From assembly GCA_041742635.1 (NCBI GenBank), contig JBGSIF010000384.1, positions 1-47,764 on the forward strand: DNA of 47,764 bases, written 5' to 3'. This DNA is from JTS-AC122 sp041742635 (lineage in GTDB: Bacteria > Planctomycetota > Phycisphaerae > Phycisphaerales > UBA1924). Made by a program: the position numbers and the translations under genes. The notes beneath the pieces are model-generated. The model was not told where the DNA came from, did no database searches, and saw only the letters and a program-made list of their open reading frames with translations. This document shows, one piece after another, positions 34,002-43,163 of this stretch; positions within the stretch are counted from its first letter, which is position 1, and the number at the start of each line of letters is the position of its first letter.

Positions 34002-35006
34002 ATGAAATGCCTTGGACTCATGCTTGTCGCCTGTCTTCTCCTGTCGATCCCCAGTTGTGCGCCGACAAGCGTCACATTCCACTTCGGTGCCGGCGACGGC
34101 CGACTCGACGCCGCTCCCGTTATCTCGGAACCGGGTGCATCCGGGGCCAACGTCGCTGTCATTGATGTCCGCGGCGTAATTGTCGATGCCCCTCAGCGCG
34201 GCCTCTTTGCGTCCTACTCAAGCCCCGTCGACGACCTTGTCGCACGCCTCTCGCGCGCGGAGACCGACCCTTCTATCAAAGCGATCATCCTGCGTATCAA
34301 CTCCCCCGGCGGGACCGTCAGCGCGTCCGACACCATGTACCGCGAGGTCCGACGCTTCTCAGTGCAGTCAAAGAAACCGGTGGTCGCATCGCTCGGTGAA
34401 GTCGCCGCGAGCGGCGGGTATTACCTCGCGCTCGGCGCGGACACCATTATCGCTCAGCCCACAAGCATCACCGGCTCCATCGGGGTCATCATGCCTTCGA
34501 TGAACTTCAGCGAAGGCATGAATCGGCTGGGGATCACATCGCGGTCGATCAAATCCGGCGCGAACAAGGATCTGGCGAATCCGTTCGAGCCGATGCGTGA
34601 ATCGCAGTATGCGGTGCTGCAAGGGATGGTTGACGAGTTTTACGCCGCATTCCGTGGGCTGGTGGCTGCTCGCCGGCCGGAGATCCGCGGGAATCTGGAC
34701 GAACTCGCGGATGGACGCATTGTGACAGGCGCATACGCAGTACAGTCCGGGTTGGCCGACGCCGAGGGCGGCCTGCGCGACGCCTTCGAGGCAGCCAAGC
34801 GGCTCGCCGGGCTGAAATCGGCGAACCTCGTGAAGTTTCATCCCAGAGGAACGGCGGCCCCCCGCTCCGTCTACTCGTTCGCCGACGTGGACGCACCGCC
34901 CGCGAGCACGTCCGGTAACGAATCCGCCGCAATCAATCTGCTCGACATCGATCTCGGCGGTCTCTCGGCACTCCAGGGTGGGGCATATTACATCTGGATG
35001 CCCTGA
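34002..35006 (+). CDS. sppA: Signal peptide peptidase SppA-type S49 peptidase
   Basis: A 334-residue membrane-associated serine protease that degrades leftover signal peptides. It starts MKCLGLMLVACLLLSIPSCA, a signal peptide or lipobox. The S49 core includes VAVIDVRGVIVD, IILRINSPGGTVSAS, VASLGEVAASGGYYLALGAD with nucleophile S137, ITGSIGVIM and ITSRSIKSGANKD, in which K184 is the likely general base. C-terminal GIVTGAYAVQSGLAD-type sequence matches the family (here GRIVTGAYAVQSGLADAEGG). The length fits short SppA forms with a single catalytic domain. It lies 47 bp after the VOC gene on the same strand. Confidence 0.9.
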   Translation: MKCLGLMLVACLLLSIPSCAPTSVTFHFGAGDGRLDAAPVISEPGASGANVAVIDVRGVIVDAPQRGLFASYSSPVDDLVARLSRAETDPSIKAIILRINSPGGTVSASDTMYREVRRFSVQSKKPVVASLGEVAASGGYYLALGADTIIAQPTSITGSIGVIMPSMNFSEGMNRLGITSRSIKSGANKDLANPFEPMRESQYAVLQGMVDEFYAAFRGLVAARRPEIRGNLDELADGRIVTGAYAVQSGLADAEGGLRDAFEAAKRLAGLKSANLVKFHPRGTAAPRSVYSFADVDAPPASTSGNESAAINLLDIDLGGLSALQGGAYYIWMP

Positions 35007-35013
35007 GCCTCTA

Positions 35014-35048
35014 AGCCGCCGTTCCGAACCTTAACGCCACCGGCGGCT
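35014..35048. terminator. Hairpin between convergent sppA and clpS
   Basis: AGCCGCCG (35014-35021) pairs with CGGCGGCT (35041-35048) around a 19-nt loop. It overlaps the clpS stop codon. There is no U tract on either strand, so it is a weak candidate for a shared terminator. Confidence 0.4.
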
Positions 35049-35514
35049 ACATCGCTTCGAGCGAAACAAGCAGGCCTTTGCGCCGAAACTGCTGCTGATA
35101 CAGTTCGGCACGCTCGCGGTGAGTAATGAGGACAAGCGCCGAGCCGCGAATGTGTGCCATCAACATCACCAAGTGGGCGCGAGTACGCGGCAGTGGCGTG
35201 AGCGAGACGATACAACGGACAACGTGGTCCATTGTAGAAATGTCGTCATTATGCAGCATCACCCCGAACTGGGGCAACTCCTTGCGTTTGGGAGCGGGAC
35301 GAATCGCCGGGCAATCCGCCGCTGGAGCCGGTGATGGCGAGGGAGACGGAGATGGTTCGGGGGAATGGTCCGATGAATGAGTCGAATCGTTCGCGGACGA
35401 AGAATCGGCCCGTGAAGGGGTCGGAACACCCGGCAAGTTGCCGTGGGCGTTCCAGAGAGACAACGTGATTTCCCCAAACGCGCTGTTGGCGCGGCGCATC
35501 CAGTTGCTTCGCAT
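35047..35514 (-). CDS. clpS: ClpS, adaptor of the ClpAP protease, with a long N-terminal extension
   Basis: A 155-residue protein whose C-terminal 80 residues are a ClpS core: PQFGVMLHNDDISTMDHVVR, AHLVMLMAHIRGSALVLITH, RERAELYQQQFRRKGLLVSL. ClpS binds N-degron substrates and hands them to ClpA; the acidic HNDD pocket is present, so binding of N-terminal Leu/Phe-type residues is plausible. The N-terminal 75 residues are low-complexity (SPEPSPSPSPSPAPAA), much longer than in most ClpS. The start at 35514 has GGAG 7 nt upstream, but an internal start for a shorter form cannot be excluded. No ClpA gene lies adjacent. Confidence 0.86.
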   Translation of the reverse strand: MRSNWMRRANSAFGEITLSLWNAHGNLPGVPTPSRADSSSANDSTHSSDHSPEPSPSPSPSPAPAADCPAIRPAPKRKELPQFGVMLHNDDISTMDHVVRCIVSLTPLPRTRAHLVMLMAHIRGSALVLITHRERAELYQQQFRRKGLLVSLEAM

Positions 35515-35856
35515 CGATTGGCTCCGACATGGGCGTACACACTCACTGCCGATAGCACGTCTTGGTACCGCGGCTCGATTTCATCTAGCATACCCGACGT
35601 TGTGGATCGTTGCTCGAACTGTCGCAAAAGGCATTCGATCGTCGATGAAACACCCTGCTTTGTCGGTCATACCATGGAAACAAGTGGTACATTTATTCAG
35701 TTCGTATTTCGATAGGAATTTTGGCAATTCGGAGCATTTTTATCGAGAGAACTGACCACACTTCGGGATTTCATCGTACAATTGACCGTCGCCCGAATGC
35801 AAGCGGGGGAAACCGCGGCGATACATCTCTCGGGTCACGTTTGGATCGGAGTACAC
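35515..35856. other. 342-bp non-coding region with an AT-rich nested palindrome
   Basis: No gene is supported. Between 35690 and 35760 the DNA is notably AT-rich for this window and contains nested dyads: TCGATA (35709-35714) with TATCGA (35741-35746), and inside it GAATT-TTGGC-AATTC (35716-35730). This is a likely control region for the FHA gene downstream; no clear -35/-10 pair is seen. Confidence 0.45.
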
Positions 35857-36237
35857 ATGTATGAAATGAGCATCTGTTCCGGCAGCGGCCAGGTGCTTCG
35901 CCGATACGACCTTTCGAGGGTTTCGTCTGCGGGGCGGAAGGTGCTGATCGGTCGAGCCGAAGACTGCGATGTTCGTATCAAGAACAGCGCGGTATCTCGC
36001 CATCATTGCGCGATCGAGGCGATCGATGAAGATGAGTGGTTGTTGCGCGACCTCGGATCCACACTCGGGACAACCGTGAACGGGGCGAAAATCTCGGAAA
36101 TCGAGATTGAAGAGGGGCTTGAAGTCTGCATTGGACCAGCGATGCTGAAGTTCGAGACGGTCAACAGCCGAATCGCGGCGGATATCGCCGACGAAATCCA
36201 CGCCGAGGACGACGAGAAGCCTAATAACAGGCAATGA
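35857..36237 (+). CDS. FHA-domain protein
   Basis: A 126-residue protein that is almost entirely an FHA domain, which binds phosphothreonine peptides. Visible hallmarks are VLIGRAEDCDVRIKNSAVSRHHCAI (the G-R and S-R-H positions of the binding loops) and LLRDLGSTLGTTVNGAKIS. The acidic tail (ADIADEIHAEDDEKP) may be flexible. The start at 35857 (MYEMSICSGSG) has GGAG 5 nt upstream; an upstream TTG at 35782 is less likely. Together with the Ser/Thr kinase of this window it could form a phospho-signalling pair, but it is 12 kb away. Cytoplasmic, function unknown. Confidence 0.85.
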   Translation: MYEMSICSGSGQVLRRYDLSRVSSAGRKVLIGRAEDCDVRIKNSAVSRHHCAIEAIDEDEWLLRDLGSTLGTTVNGAKISEIEIEEGLEVCIGPAMLKFETVNSRIAADIADEIHAEDDEKPNNRQ

Positions 36238-36465
36238 ACCTCGGGCCAGCAACTGACCACTGCGCCGTTACAGGACTTCACGAAGAAGCCGACGATTCGG
36301 CGGACCATATTGTCGGCGTGGGGTGGGCGTGGGTATGGGCGTGTTGTGGGATTGACTATTTCGAGCAACCTGCGTTCGTTCCTATACTGATCCGGTATCA
36401 CTCTGCCAACGCCCGTGGGCGGCGGCCGAGTGGGTGGTCGGTGGTCATTTCAGGAGACGACGTCG

Positions 36466-38571
36466 ATGAATCGTTCAATGTGGATCGCGGCAATCATGGT
36501 GGGTGCGGTCAGTGTCGGCTCGGTGCCGGCACAGCCAGGCGCTGGAACAACAACGCCGGCAACCGGCACCAAGGCCAGCGGGAACCTCATCCCGCGTTCG
36601 ATGTTCTTCGGCAACCCGGACAAGGTGAACCCGACGATCAGCGCGGACGGGAAGTTCCTTGCGTACCTCGCCCCGGTGAACGGCGTGATGAACGTCTGGG
36701 TCGGCCCGGTCGATAAACCAGACGCCGCCACACCCATCACCGACGACAAGGCGCGCGGGATCCGTCAGTACTTCTGGGCGTTCAACGGGACGCACCTGCT
36801 GTATTTGCAGGACTCGGCGGGGGACGAAAACTGGAAGGTGTACTCGGTAGACGTCGCGGCGAAGCGGGTGAAAGACCTAACGCCGTTCGAGACGATCGTC
36901 GGCGAGGATGGGAAGCCGATGACGCTCCCGAACAACAGCAAGTTGCTCCGCCCGAGCGCGCAGTTGCAGCAGGTGAGCGAGAAGTTCCCCAACGAGATCC
37001 TGATCGGCCTGAATAACCGCAACCCGGTGTTCCACGATATCTACCGGGTGAACGTGGCGACGGGCGACCTGAAGTTGGTGGCGAAGAACGATCAATACGC
37101 CGGGCTGGTAACGGATGATGATTACACTGTGCGGTTCGCGGTGGAGCCGCGGGCGGACGGTGGGATGAACATCCTCAAAGCCACCGACAAGGGCGGGTTC
37201 GAGCCGTTCCAGAGCATCGACGTTGAGGACGCGCTGACGACCAACCCGATCGGGTTCGATAAGTCGGGGCAGACGCTGTATATGGTGGATTCGCGGAACC
37301 GCAACACTGCTGCGCTGAAGGCGATCGACCTCAAGAGCGGACAAGAGACGATCGTCGCGGAGAACGCGAAGGCAGACATCGGCGACATGATCGTTCATCC
37401 GACGGAAAAGACGATCCAAGCGGTGTCGTTCAACTACCTTCGCAACGAATGGACGATCCTGGATAACGCCATCAAGCCGGATTTGGATTTTTTGAAGTCG
37501 GTCGCGCCCGGTGATGTGGGCATCGCCAGCCGAACGCTCGACGACAAGCACTGGGTGGTGTCGTACCTTCAGGACGTCGGCGGCGTGAAGTACTACCACT
37601 ACGACCGAGGGACGAAGAAAGCGAACTTCCTGTTTTCGGCGCGCCGGGCACTTGAAGGCTTGGCCCTCGCGCCGATGCACCCGGTGGTCATCAAGTCGCG
37701 CGACGGGCTGGACTTGGTGTCGTACCTGACCATCCCCGCGGCGAGCGACCCCGACAAGAACGCACGCCCCAACGAGCCGCTGCCGATGATCTTGAACGTC
37801 CACGGTGGCCCGTGGGCACGCGATGAGTGGGGCTACCGCGGCGAGGTGCAGTGGCAGGCCAACCGCGGGTACGCGGTGCTGCAAGTGAACTTCCGTGGAT
37901 CGACGGGGTTCGGCAAGGACTTTGTGAACGCGGCGGATCGGGAGTGGGGCGCGAAGATGCACGACGACTTGATCGACGCGGTGAACTGGGCGGTGAAGGA
38001 AGGCATCGCCGATCCGAAGCGAGTGGCAATCTACGGCGGCTCGTACGGCGGGTACGCGACGCTGGTGGGCATGACGTTCACGCCGGATGTGTTCGCGTGC
38101 GGGGTGGATATCGTGGGCGTGGCGAATCTGAATACGTTTATGAAAACGATCCCGCCGCACTGGGCGCCGTTCCTACCGCAGTTGAAACGCCGCGTGGGCG
38201 ACATGACGACCGAGGAGGGGCGGAGTTTCCTGGCGTCGCGTTCGCCGACGAACTACATCCAGAACATCAAGAAGCCGCTGCTGATCGGGCAGGGGCTGAA
38301 TGACCCGCGCGTGAACCACGATGAGTCGCAGCAGATGGTGGACGGGATGAAGAAGAAGAACATCCCGGTGACATACGTGCTGTTCCCGGATGAAGGGCAC
38401 GGGTTCGCGCGGCCGCAGAACCGGATGGCGTTCTATGCCGTGAGCGAAGCGTTCCTCGCGCAGCACCTGGGCGGGAGTTACGAGCCGATCGGCGAGGATT
38501 TCAAGGGTTCGAGCGTGCAGGTGCCGGAAGGCAAGCAGCATGTGCCGGGGCTGGCGGACGTGGTGAAGTAA
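36466..38571 (+). CDS. Exported S9-family prolyl oligopeptidase-like peptidase
   Basis: A 701-residue exported peptidase. A signal peptide (MNRSMWIAAIMVGAVSVGSV) precedes a seven-bladed beta-propeller (for example FLAYLAPVNGVMNVWVGPVD and YFWAFNGTHLLYLQDSAGDE) and a C-terminal alpha/beta-hydrolase domain. Catalytic residues are S526 in YGGSYGGYA, D613 in GLNDPRVNHDES and H645 in FPDEGHGFARP, matching S9C acylaminoacyl-type peptidases that cut short peptides. The start at 36466 has AGGAG 9 nt upstream. A strong terminator follows the gene. It probably degrades peptides in the periplasm or at the cell surface. Confidence 0.93.
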   Translation: MNRSMWIAAIMVGAVSVGSVPAQPGAGTTTPATGTKASGNLIPRSMFFGNPDKVNPTISADGKFLAYLAPVNGVMNVWVGPVDKPDAATPITDDKARGIRQYFWAFNGTHLLYLQDSAGDENWKVYSVDVAAKRVKDLTPFETIVGEDGKPMTLPNNSKLLRPSAQLQQVSEKFPNEILIGLNNRNPVFHDIYRVNVATGDLKLVAKNDQYAGLVTDDDYTVRFAVEPRADGGMNILKATDKGGFEPFQSIDVEDALTTNPIGFDKSGQTLYMVDSRNRNTAALKAIDLKSGQETIVAENAKADIGDMIVHPTEKTIQAVSFNYLRNEWTILDNAIKPDLDFLKSVAPGDVGIASRTLDDKHWVVSYLQDVGGVKYYHYDRGTKKANFLFSARRALEGLALAPMHPVVIKSRDGLDLVSYLTIPAASDPDKNARPNEPLPMILNVHGGPWARDEWGYRGEVQWQANRGYAVLQVNFRGSTGFGKDFVNAADREWGAKMHDDLIDAVNWAVKEGIADPKRVAIYGGSYGGYATLVGMTFTPDVFACGVDIVGVANLNTFMKTIPPHWAPFLPQLKRRVGDMTTEEGRSFLASRSPTNYIQNIKKPLLIGQGLNDPRVNHDESQQMVDGMKKKNIPVTYVLFPDEGHGFARPQNRMAFYAVSEAFLAQHLGGSYEPIGEDFKGSSVQVPEGKQHVPGLADVVK

Positions 38572-38637
38572 GAGAGCGATCAAGGCAGGATCGAACCTGA
38601 TCCGTCTCTCAATCGACGCAACTTATTAATTGAACCG

Positions 38638-38667
38638 ACCGAGGCGGCGTGTCCGCCTCGGTTTTTT
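38638..38667 (+). terminator. Strong intrinsic terminator after the S9 peptidase gene
   Basis: CCGAGGCGG and CCGCCTCGG form a perfect 9-bp stem (10 with A-T) around CGTGT, followed directly by six T. It ends the peptidase transcript and isolates the prepilin-like gene downstream. Confidence 0.92.
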
Positions 38668-38825
38668 GTTTCAAAACATGGATGAAAATCGAAGCGGGAT
38701 CGGTGGGAAGCCCGGTCGAACGATCGGGCGAAATTCCGCCCATGTGGAACACGACCGGTCGGCACCCCGAACACTATTGCGGAAGCGTTCGAGCATATTC
38801 ATGTGCGTTTGGGAAAGGGATCGAC

Positions 38826-39710
38826 ATGCCGGAGTGCCGTTCGCGTGCGTTTTCGCTGATCGAAGTGCTTGCGGTTGTGCTGGCGGTCGTGCTGATCGGG
38901 CTTGCCGTGTTGCTGTTGCTCGGCGAAATGCGCCCGCGACATCGAGGATCACGCCAACTGAAAGACGCCACACAGGTCCACGGCGTGCAGCAAGCAATGG
39001 TCGTTTGGGCGAGCCAGAACGCCGGCAAATATCCGCTCCCCTCGGAGATCGACGCCGGGAACTTCACGATTGACGCGCCGGCGTCATCGAAGGATACGAC
39101 GGCGAATATCCTCTCCGCGCTCATCTGGAGCGGACACATTTCGACTGAGATTGTCGTCTCGCCCGCAGAGGCGAACACGATGAATATCGACAACGACATG
39201 GACTACGAACTGGACGCACCCAAAGCCGCCCACGACCCGGCGAACGCGCTGTGGGATCCGGCGTTCTCCGCTGACTTCACCTCGCCGAACAAGGGGAACG
39301 TCAGTTACGCCCATATGCTCCCCGCCGGCGACCGGCGCGAACGCTGGGCCGACAACTTCAGCACAACCGAGGCCGTCATCGGTAACCGCGGACCAGAGAT
39401 TACCCGCATCACGCACGATCCCAAGAACGGCGTGCCGACCTGCACGTTCGCCATCCCCGATTCTTTCACCTATCTCATCCACGGCTCGCGCACGAGGTGG
39501 GAAGGATTCATCGCGTACAACGACGGGCATGTTGCATTCGAGACTAAACTCGCGCCCGATGAACTGAAGCCTATTTCGGTCGGCGGGCGACTTGTGCGCG
39601 ACACACTGTTTTATGACGAACCCGATCCGGCGGCGACTACCAACGCCTATCTGGGTATCTTCGTCCGTGCGGGCGACACGCCGGTGGAGTTCAAGGCGAT
39701 TTGGGATTGA
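38826..39710 (+). CDS. Prepilin-like (type II secretion/type IV pilus) protein
   Basis: A 294-residue protein. The N-terminus (SRAFSLIEVLAVVLAVVLIG) is a class III prepilin signal: cleavage before Phe, Glu at +5, and a long hydrophobic helix. Alanine rather than Gly precedes the cleavage site. The mature part (SRQLKDATQVHGVQQAMVVW through VAFETKLAPDELKPISVGGR) is alpha/beta and resembles the H-X9-DG-like pseudopilin family expanded in planctomycetes, although the exact motif is not clear. No prepilin peptidase or pilus ATPase is in the window, so it acts with machinery encoded elsewhere. The ATG 38826 follows AAAGGG; a longer frame upstream has no signal. Confidence 0.8.
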   Translation: MPECRSRAFSLIEVLAVVLAVVLIGLAVLLLLGEMRPRHRGSRQLKDATQVHGVQQAMVVWASQNAGKYPLPSEIDAGNFTIDAPASSKDTTANILSALIWSGHISTEIVVSPAEANTMNIDNDMDYELDAPKAAHDPANALWDPAFSADFTSPNKGNVSYAHMLPAGDRRERWADNFSTTEAVIGNRGPEITRITHDPKNGVPTCTFAIPDSFTYLIHGSRTRWEGFIAYNDGHVAFETKLAPDELKPISVGGRLVRDTLFYDEPDPAATTNAYLGIFVRAGDTPVEFKAIWD

Positions 39711-39744
39711 AGAAGGCTGGTCCTGTGCGGGAGCAGTACTGCGA

Positions 39745-41703
39745 TTATCGGGATGCAGGGCGGCCCGCTGGTGCTTCTGCCGCCGCGACATCTGCCGCAT
39801 CGACCGGTAGTTCTTTCCCCGGCACGCCCAAGTAGGGGAGCGCCCGTTCCATGACTCGCCGCACGACCGGCCCGGCGACCCATGACCCGTAGTGCTGGCG
39901 TACGGAGATTTTCTTCGGCCCGGGATCATCGATGACGCAGACCACCACCAAGCGCGGCTTCTCCAGCGGCGCGCCTGCGATGAAACTCGAGTTGTATTGC
40001 CCGCGGAAGTACCCGTCGGAACCCAGCGGTCGTTTCAAGCCCTTGGGCGCGCGCCCAACGGGGATCTCGGCGGTGCCGGACTTGCCGAACCAGTCGTAGC
40101 GCGGCGGGATCACTTTTCCGCTCTCGTCTTTGAAGGCGCGGTCATCGACTTTCTGAGCCACGCCGTGCATGGTGCGGCGTGTGAGTTCGGCGGTGGAGGA
40201 CTTCATCGCTCGCTTGGCTTCGCTGTGTACCTGATCTCGCGAGATGGCCTTGAAATGCACCGCGGGGATCGTGCCGGCGAGTTCGCCGGTGCGAGCGAAC
40301 GCGGAAAAGGCCCTGACCATCTGCACCGGTGTGACGGCGACCTCGTGCCCCATGGCGACGGAAGTCTGGGTGTACTTGGACCATTTGCGGAGGTCGGTGA
40401 CGATGCCGCGGGTCTCGCCGGGGAGACCGATGTTGGTCTTGCTGCCGAAGCCGAAGCGGCGGACCGCCGCGCTGGCTTGTTCAAAGGAGAGACGGGACGC
40501 GCCCTTGGCCATGCCGATGTTGGAGGAGTTGACGAGGACGTCGGCCCAGGTCTGGTGGTCTTTCTCGACGGTGTCATAGAGCGTGCGCTTGCCGTAGATG
40601 TTCCACTTGCCGCCTTCGGTGTTGAACATCTCGCCGGTGTGGGCAAGCCCAAGTTCGGTGATGGTGCCCCAGATGAAGGGCTTGAAGGTCGAGCCGGGTT
40701 CGTAGACGTCTTCGACACAGCGGTTGCGTCCGGCGGCCGGGTGCATGTCTCGGCGTTCGTCGGGGATGATCGTTCGGTACCGATACCCGGTGCGGAGCGG
40801 GGTTTTATCGCCCGGCGTTGCCCAGGGGTACTCGATGATCCCCGGCACGTCGCGGATGATGTCCGCCATGGCGAGGATTTCGCCCGTCACGGGATCCATG
40901 ACAACGACCCGCCCGCCGGCAGCGTCGGCATCTTCGATGCCGCGCTGGAGTTCGTCAACGGCGATCTGCTGGATCTCGAGGTCGATAGAGAGCCGAACGT
41001 CGTCGCCGCGCGTCGGCGCGACGTAACCCTCCGGCCCGAGCCACAAGGGTCGGCTTTTGGCGTCGCGCACGTAGGTGATCGATCCGTCCTTGGGCTGGAC
41101 CTGTTTGTCGAGGAACAACTCGGCCCCGAGCAGCCCGTCGTGGTCCACGCCGACCATCCCGACGATCGAAGCGACGAGTTCATCGTCTGTGGTTTCGCGG
41201 ACGCTGCGGAGTTCGGTGTACACGCCGGGGATGTTGAGTGCTTTGATCTGGTTGACGGTGTTGTCGTCTATGACGCCGCCGATGGAGACGTAGCGTGCCA
41301 ACCCCTTGAACTCGCCGTCGTCGTCTTTGAGCGAGGCGGGGTCTGAGCGGACGCGGTCGTTCTTATCGAGCGCGGGCAGGAGCCTCGCGACAACCTTGTC
41401 CATCGGCATACGGAGCACATCGGCGAGTTGAACGAAGACCGGCCCGACATCCTTGGGGAGTCGATCAGGATCAACAAAGACACGTCGCCCGAACCGGGTG
41501 ACGGCAAGCGGACGGCCGCGCCGGTCAAGGATATCGCCGCGGACACCGGGGATGATGATCGATGTCACACGGCTCTCGCGCGAGGCTTTGAGCGGCTCGC
41601 TCGGATCCACCTGCAACTGAATGACGCGCCCGAGCATGACCGCGAGCACAACACCGATGCAGATAAACACGGCCAGCGATGTGATGTGTATGCGTCGGTC
41701 CAC
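39745..41703 (-). CDS. ftsI: FtsI/PBP2-class peptidoglycan transpeptidase
   Basis: A 652-residue class B penicillin-binding protein. The N-terminal membrane helix (ITSLAVFICIGVVLAVMLGR) is followed by the dimerisation segment (GVRGDILDRRGRPLAVT) and the transpeptidase domain with GSTFKPF (S338, K341), NSSN and KSGTAEI, the three active-site motifs. It crosslinks septal peptidoglycan. It is the last gene of a minus-strand cluster after rsmH, a LysM protein and an FtsL-like gene. The GTG start has AGGA 7 nt upstream. The final 25 residues are Ala-rich. Presence of an intact transpeptidase supports a peptidoglycan wall in this organism. Confidence 0.92.
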   Translation of the reverse strand: MDRRIHITSLAVFICIGVVLAVMLGRVIQLQVDPSEPLKASRESRVTSIIIPGVRGDILDRRGRPLAVTRFGRRVFVDPDRLPKDVGPVFVQLADVLRMPMDKVVARLLPALDKNDRVRSDPASLKDDDGEFKGLARYVSIGGVIDDNTVNQIKALNIPGVYTELRSVRETTDDELVASIVGMVGVDHDGLLGAELFLDKQVQPKDGSITYVRDAKSRPLWLGPEGYVAPTRGDDVRLSIDLEIQQIAVDELQRGIEDADAAGGRVVVMDPVTGEILAMADIIRDVPGIIEYPWATPGDKTPLRTGYRYRTIIPDERRDMHPAAGRNRCVEDVYEPGSTFKPFIWGTITELGLAHTGEMFNTEGGKWNIYGKRTLYDTVEKDHQTWADVLVNSSNIGMAKGASRLSFEQASAAVRRFGFGSKTNIGLPGETRGIVTDLRKWSKYTQTSVAMGHEVAVTPVQMVRAFSAFARTGELAGTIPAVHFKAISRDQVHSEAKRAMKSSTAELTRRTMHGVAQKVDDRAFKDESGKVIPPRYDWFGKSGTAEIPVGRAPKGLKRPLGSDGYFRGQYNSSFIAGAPLEKPRLVVVCVIDDPGPKKISVRQHYGSWVAGPVVRRVMERALPYLGVPGKELPVDAADVAAAEAPAGRPASR

Positions 41704-41754
41704 GCGGTGTTCCTGATTCGCTTGTGAAGTGTGACAATCGATCCATCCCGGTCG

Positions 41755-42078
41755 CTACGGCCGGGGAGTCGTGCCCGGCACGGCGGGAGTCGGCACCGCC
41801 GGCTCGCCGGCGACATCGGTCGGGTTCGCGGCTTTGGGTTTCTCGTCCCCGATATGCACGAGCGGGCCGAGCCGGTTGGTCATGTCCCGGATCCGATGCG
41901 GGGTCAACTGCGATGCGATGTCGCCGCGGATTTTCCAGAGTTGGCGATCATGCTCGGCGATGCGCCGCTGGATCGTCGCCGAGTCGTGTACGGCTTGCAG
42001 CCGTAACTGCCGAACCGCAAGCAGACCGGCGGCGGTGAGTCCAAGTGCCAAGATGGTCACGGCTACTTTCAGGAACAT
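41755..42078 (-). CDS. FtsL-like small membrane protein
   Basis: A 107-residue protein with one N-terminal membrane helix (MFLKVAVTILALGLTAAGLL) followed by a charged helix (QRRIAEHDRQLWKIRGDIAS), the architecture of FtsL/FtsB-type division proteins, and a Pro-rich tail. Sequence similarity alone is weak; the position between the LysM protein and ftsI, where ftsL lies in dcw clusters, is the main argument. The ATG at 42078 has GGAG 10 nt upstream. Confidence 0.65.
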   Translation of the reverse strand: MFLKVAVTILALGLTAAGLLAVRQLRLQAVHDSATIQRRIAEHDRQLWKIRGDIASQLTPHRIRDMTNRLGPLVHIGDEKPKAANPTDVAGEPAVPTPAVPGTTPRP

Positions 42079-42098
42079 TCGCCCGTCACTCCATCCGA

Positions 42099-42995
42099 TC
42101 AGTTCTTCGGGACCCGCAGCAACATGCCCTCGCGGATCGAGTCTTCGTCATCCAGATTCGGATTCAGTTTCAGGATGTCGCTCACGCGGCGCGACGAGCC
42201 TAGGAGCCGCTGCGCGATCGTGGAGAGGTGATCACCCTTGCGCACGGTGTACATCATGTGCTTGGGGGGAGCGTCTTTAGAAGCGATGTCTTTCGTCGGA
42301 GGCTTGGTGGTCGGGTCTTTGATCGTCGGTTCACGCTTGGGAATATCTTTGGCGATCCGAGTTTCTTTGATCGAGAGCGAACCCTCGGGACGCAGCCGGG
42401 CTTTGCCGAGCAGGACGTCCTTCGGCGGGATGACAATCGTCGCGCCGGCTCGCAGCGCGTTGTTCGTGCCGACTTTGCCTTTGTTGTATTCGCCGAGTTC
42501 TTGCCAGAGTGTCCCGTCGCCGTAACTCGCTTTGGCAATCCGGTAGAGCGAATCGTTCTCCTTCACCTGGTACGGCATCGCTTTTTTATCTGTGAAGGGC
42601 AGGTCGCCCGCGATGGCCTGCTCCGGCGGCAGCATCGATGGCCCTTCTTCGTCCTGCGGTGCATTGGGCTGATCGGGTGTCTGGTTCTTTTGCTTGTCGC
42701 CCTTCATCAGGATCTCGTCCGGCCTCGTGGGCGCCGCGGGCGGCCTCCCCGAGTCCGAACCACCCGCGCCGCTCGGTGCGTTCGCACCCGACTCCCGCAC
42801 GAGGACGCCCTTGGTCTCGCCGATCGGCTCGGTGAGACCGGACGAATCCGCGCCGAAGTCCTTCGGCGTGCCTTGCGCTAAGGCGTTACCAATGCGGGCT
42901 TGTCGCGCGTGCGAAAAGTGATCGCTGATCAGTGCGGCTACCACCAGCACGACGGCGAATCCGAGAATAATCGCGACTTTGCTTTCGCGTGTCAC
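42099..42995 (-). CDS. Membrane-anchored protein with two LysM domains
   Basis: A 298-residue protein. After one N-terminal helix (VAIILGFAVVLVVAALIS) come a low-complexity Gly/Pro/Gln-rich linker, a first LysM-like unit (YQVKENDSLYRIAKASYGDG ... AGATIVIPP) and, after a Lys/Pro-rich linker, a second (YTVRKGDHLSTIAQRLLGSS ... MLLRVPKN). LysM domains bind peptidoglycan, so it probably holds a division or wall protein to the wall. It lies between rsmH and the ftsL-like gene, where the standard dcw cluster has no such gene. The GTG 42995 has AAGGA 9 nt upstream. Its partner is unknown. Confidence 0.85.
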   Translation of the reverse strand: MTRESKVAIILGFAVVLVVAALISDHFSHARQARIGNALAQGTPKDFGADSSGLTEPIGETKGVLVRESGANAPSGAGGSDSGRPPAAPTRPDEILMKGDKQKNQTPDQPNAPQDEEGPSMLPPEQAIAGDLPFTDKKAMPYQVKENDSLYRIAKASYGDGTLWQELGEYNKGKVGTNNALRAGATIVIPPKDVLLGKARLRPEGSLSIKETRIAKDIPKREPTIKDPTTKPPTKDIASKDAPPKHMMYTVRKGDHLSTIAQRLLGSSRRVSDILKLNPNLDDEDSIREGMLLRVPKN

Positions 42996-43163
42996 GTTCG
43001 AGCTTCCTTGCTGAGCGAACCGACGCTCTCCAGACCATATGACCTGCCCAATCGGTCGAAACGATACGACCAACCGAGCACCGGACATCCTATCCGAATC
43101 CGCCGAGAAATCTTTCGACTACCCAGCCTTGCTTCTCTACACCGCACGCAGCACCAAGCCAAA

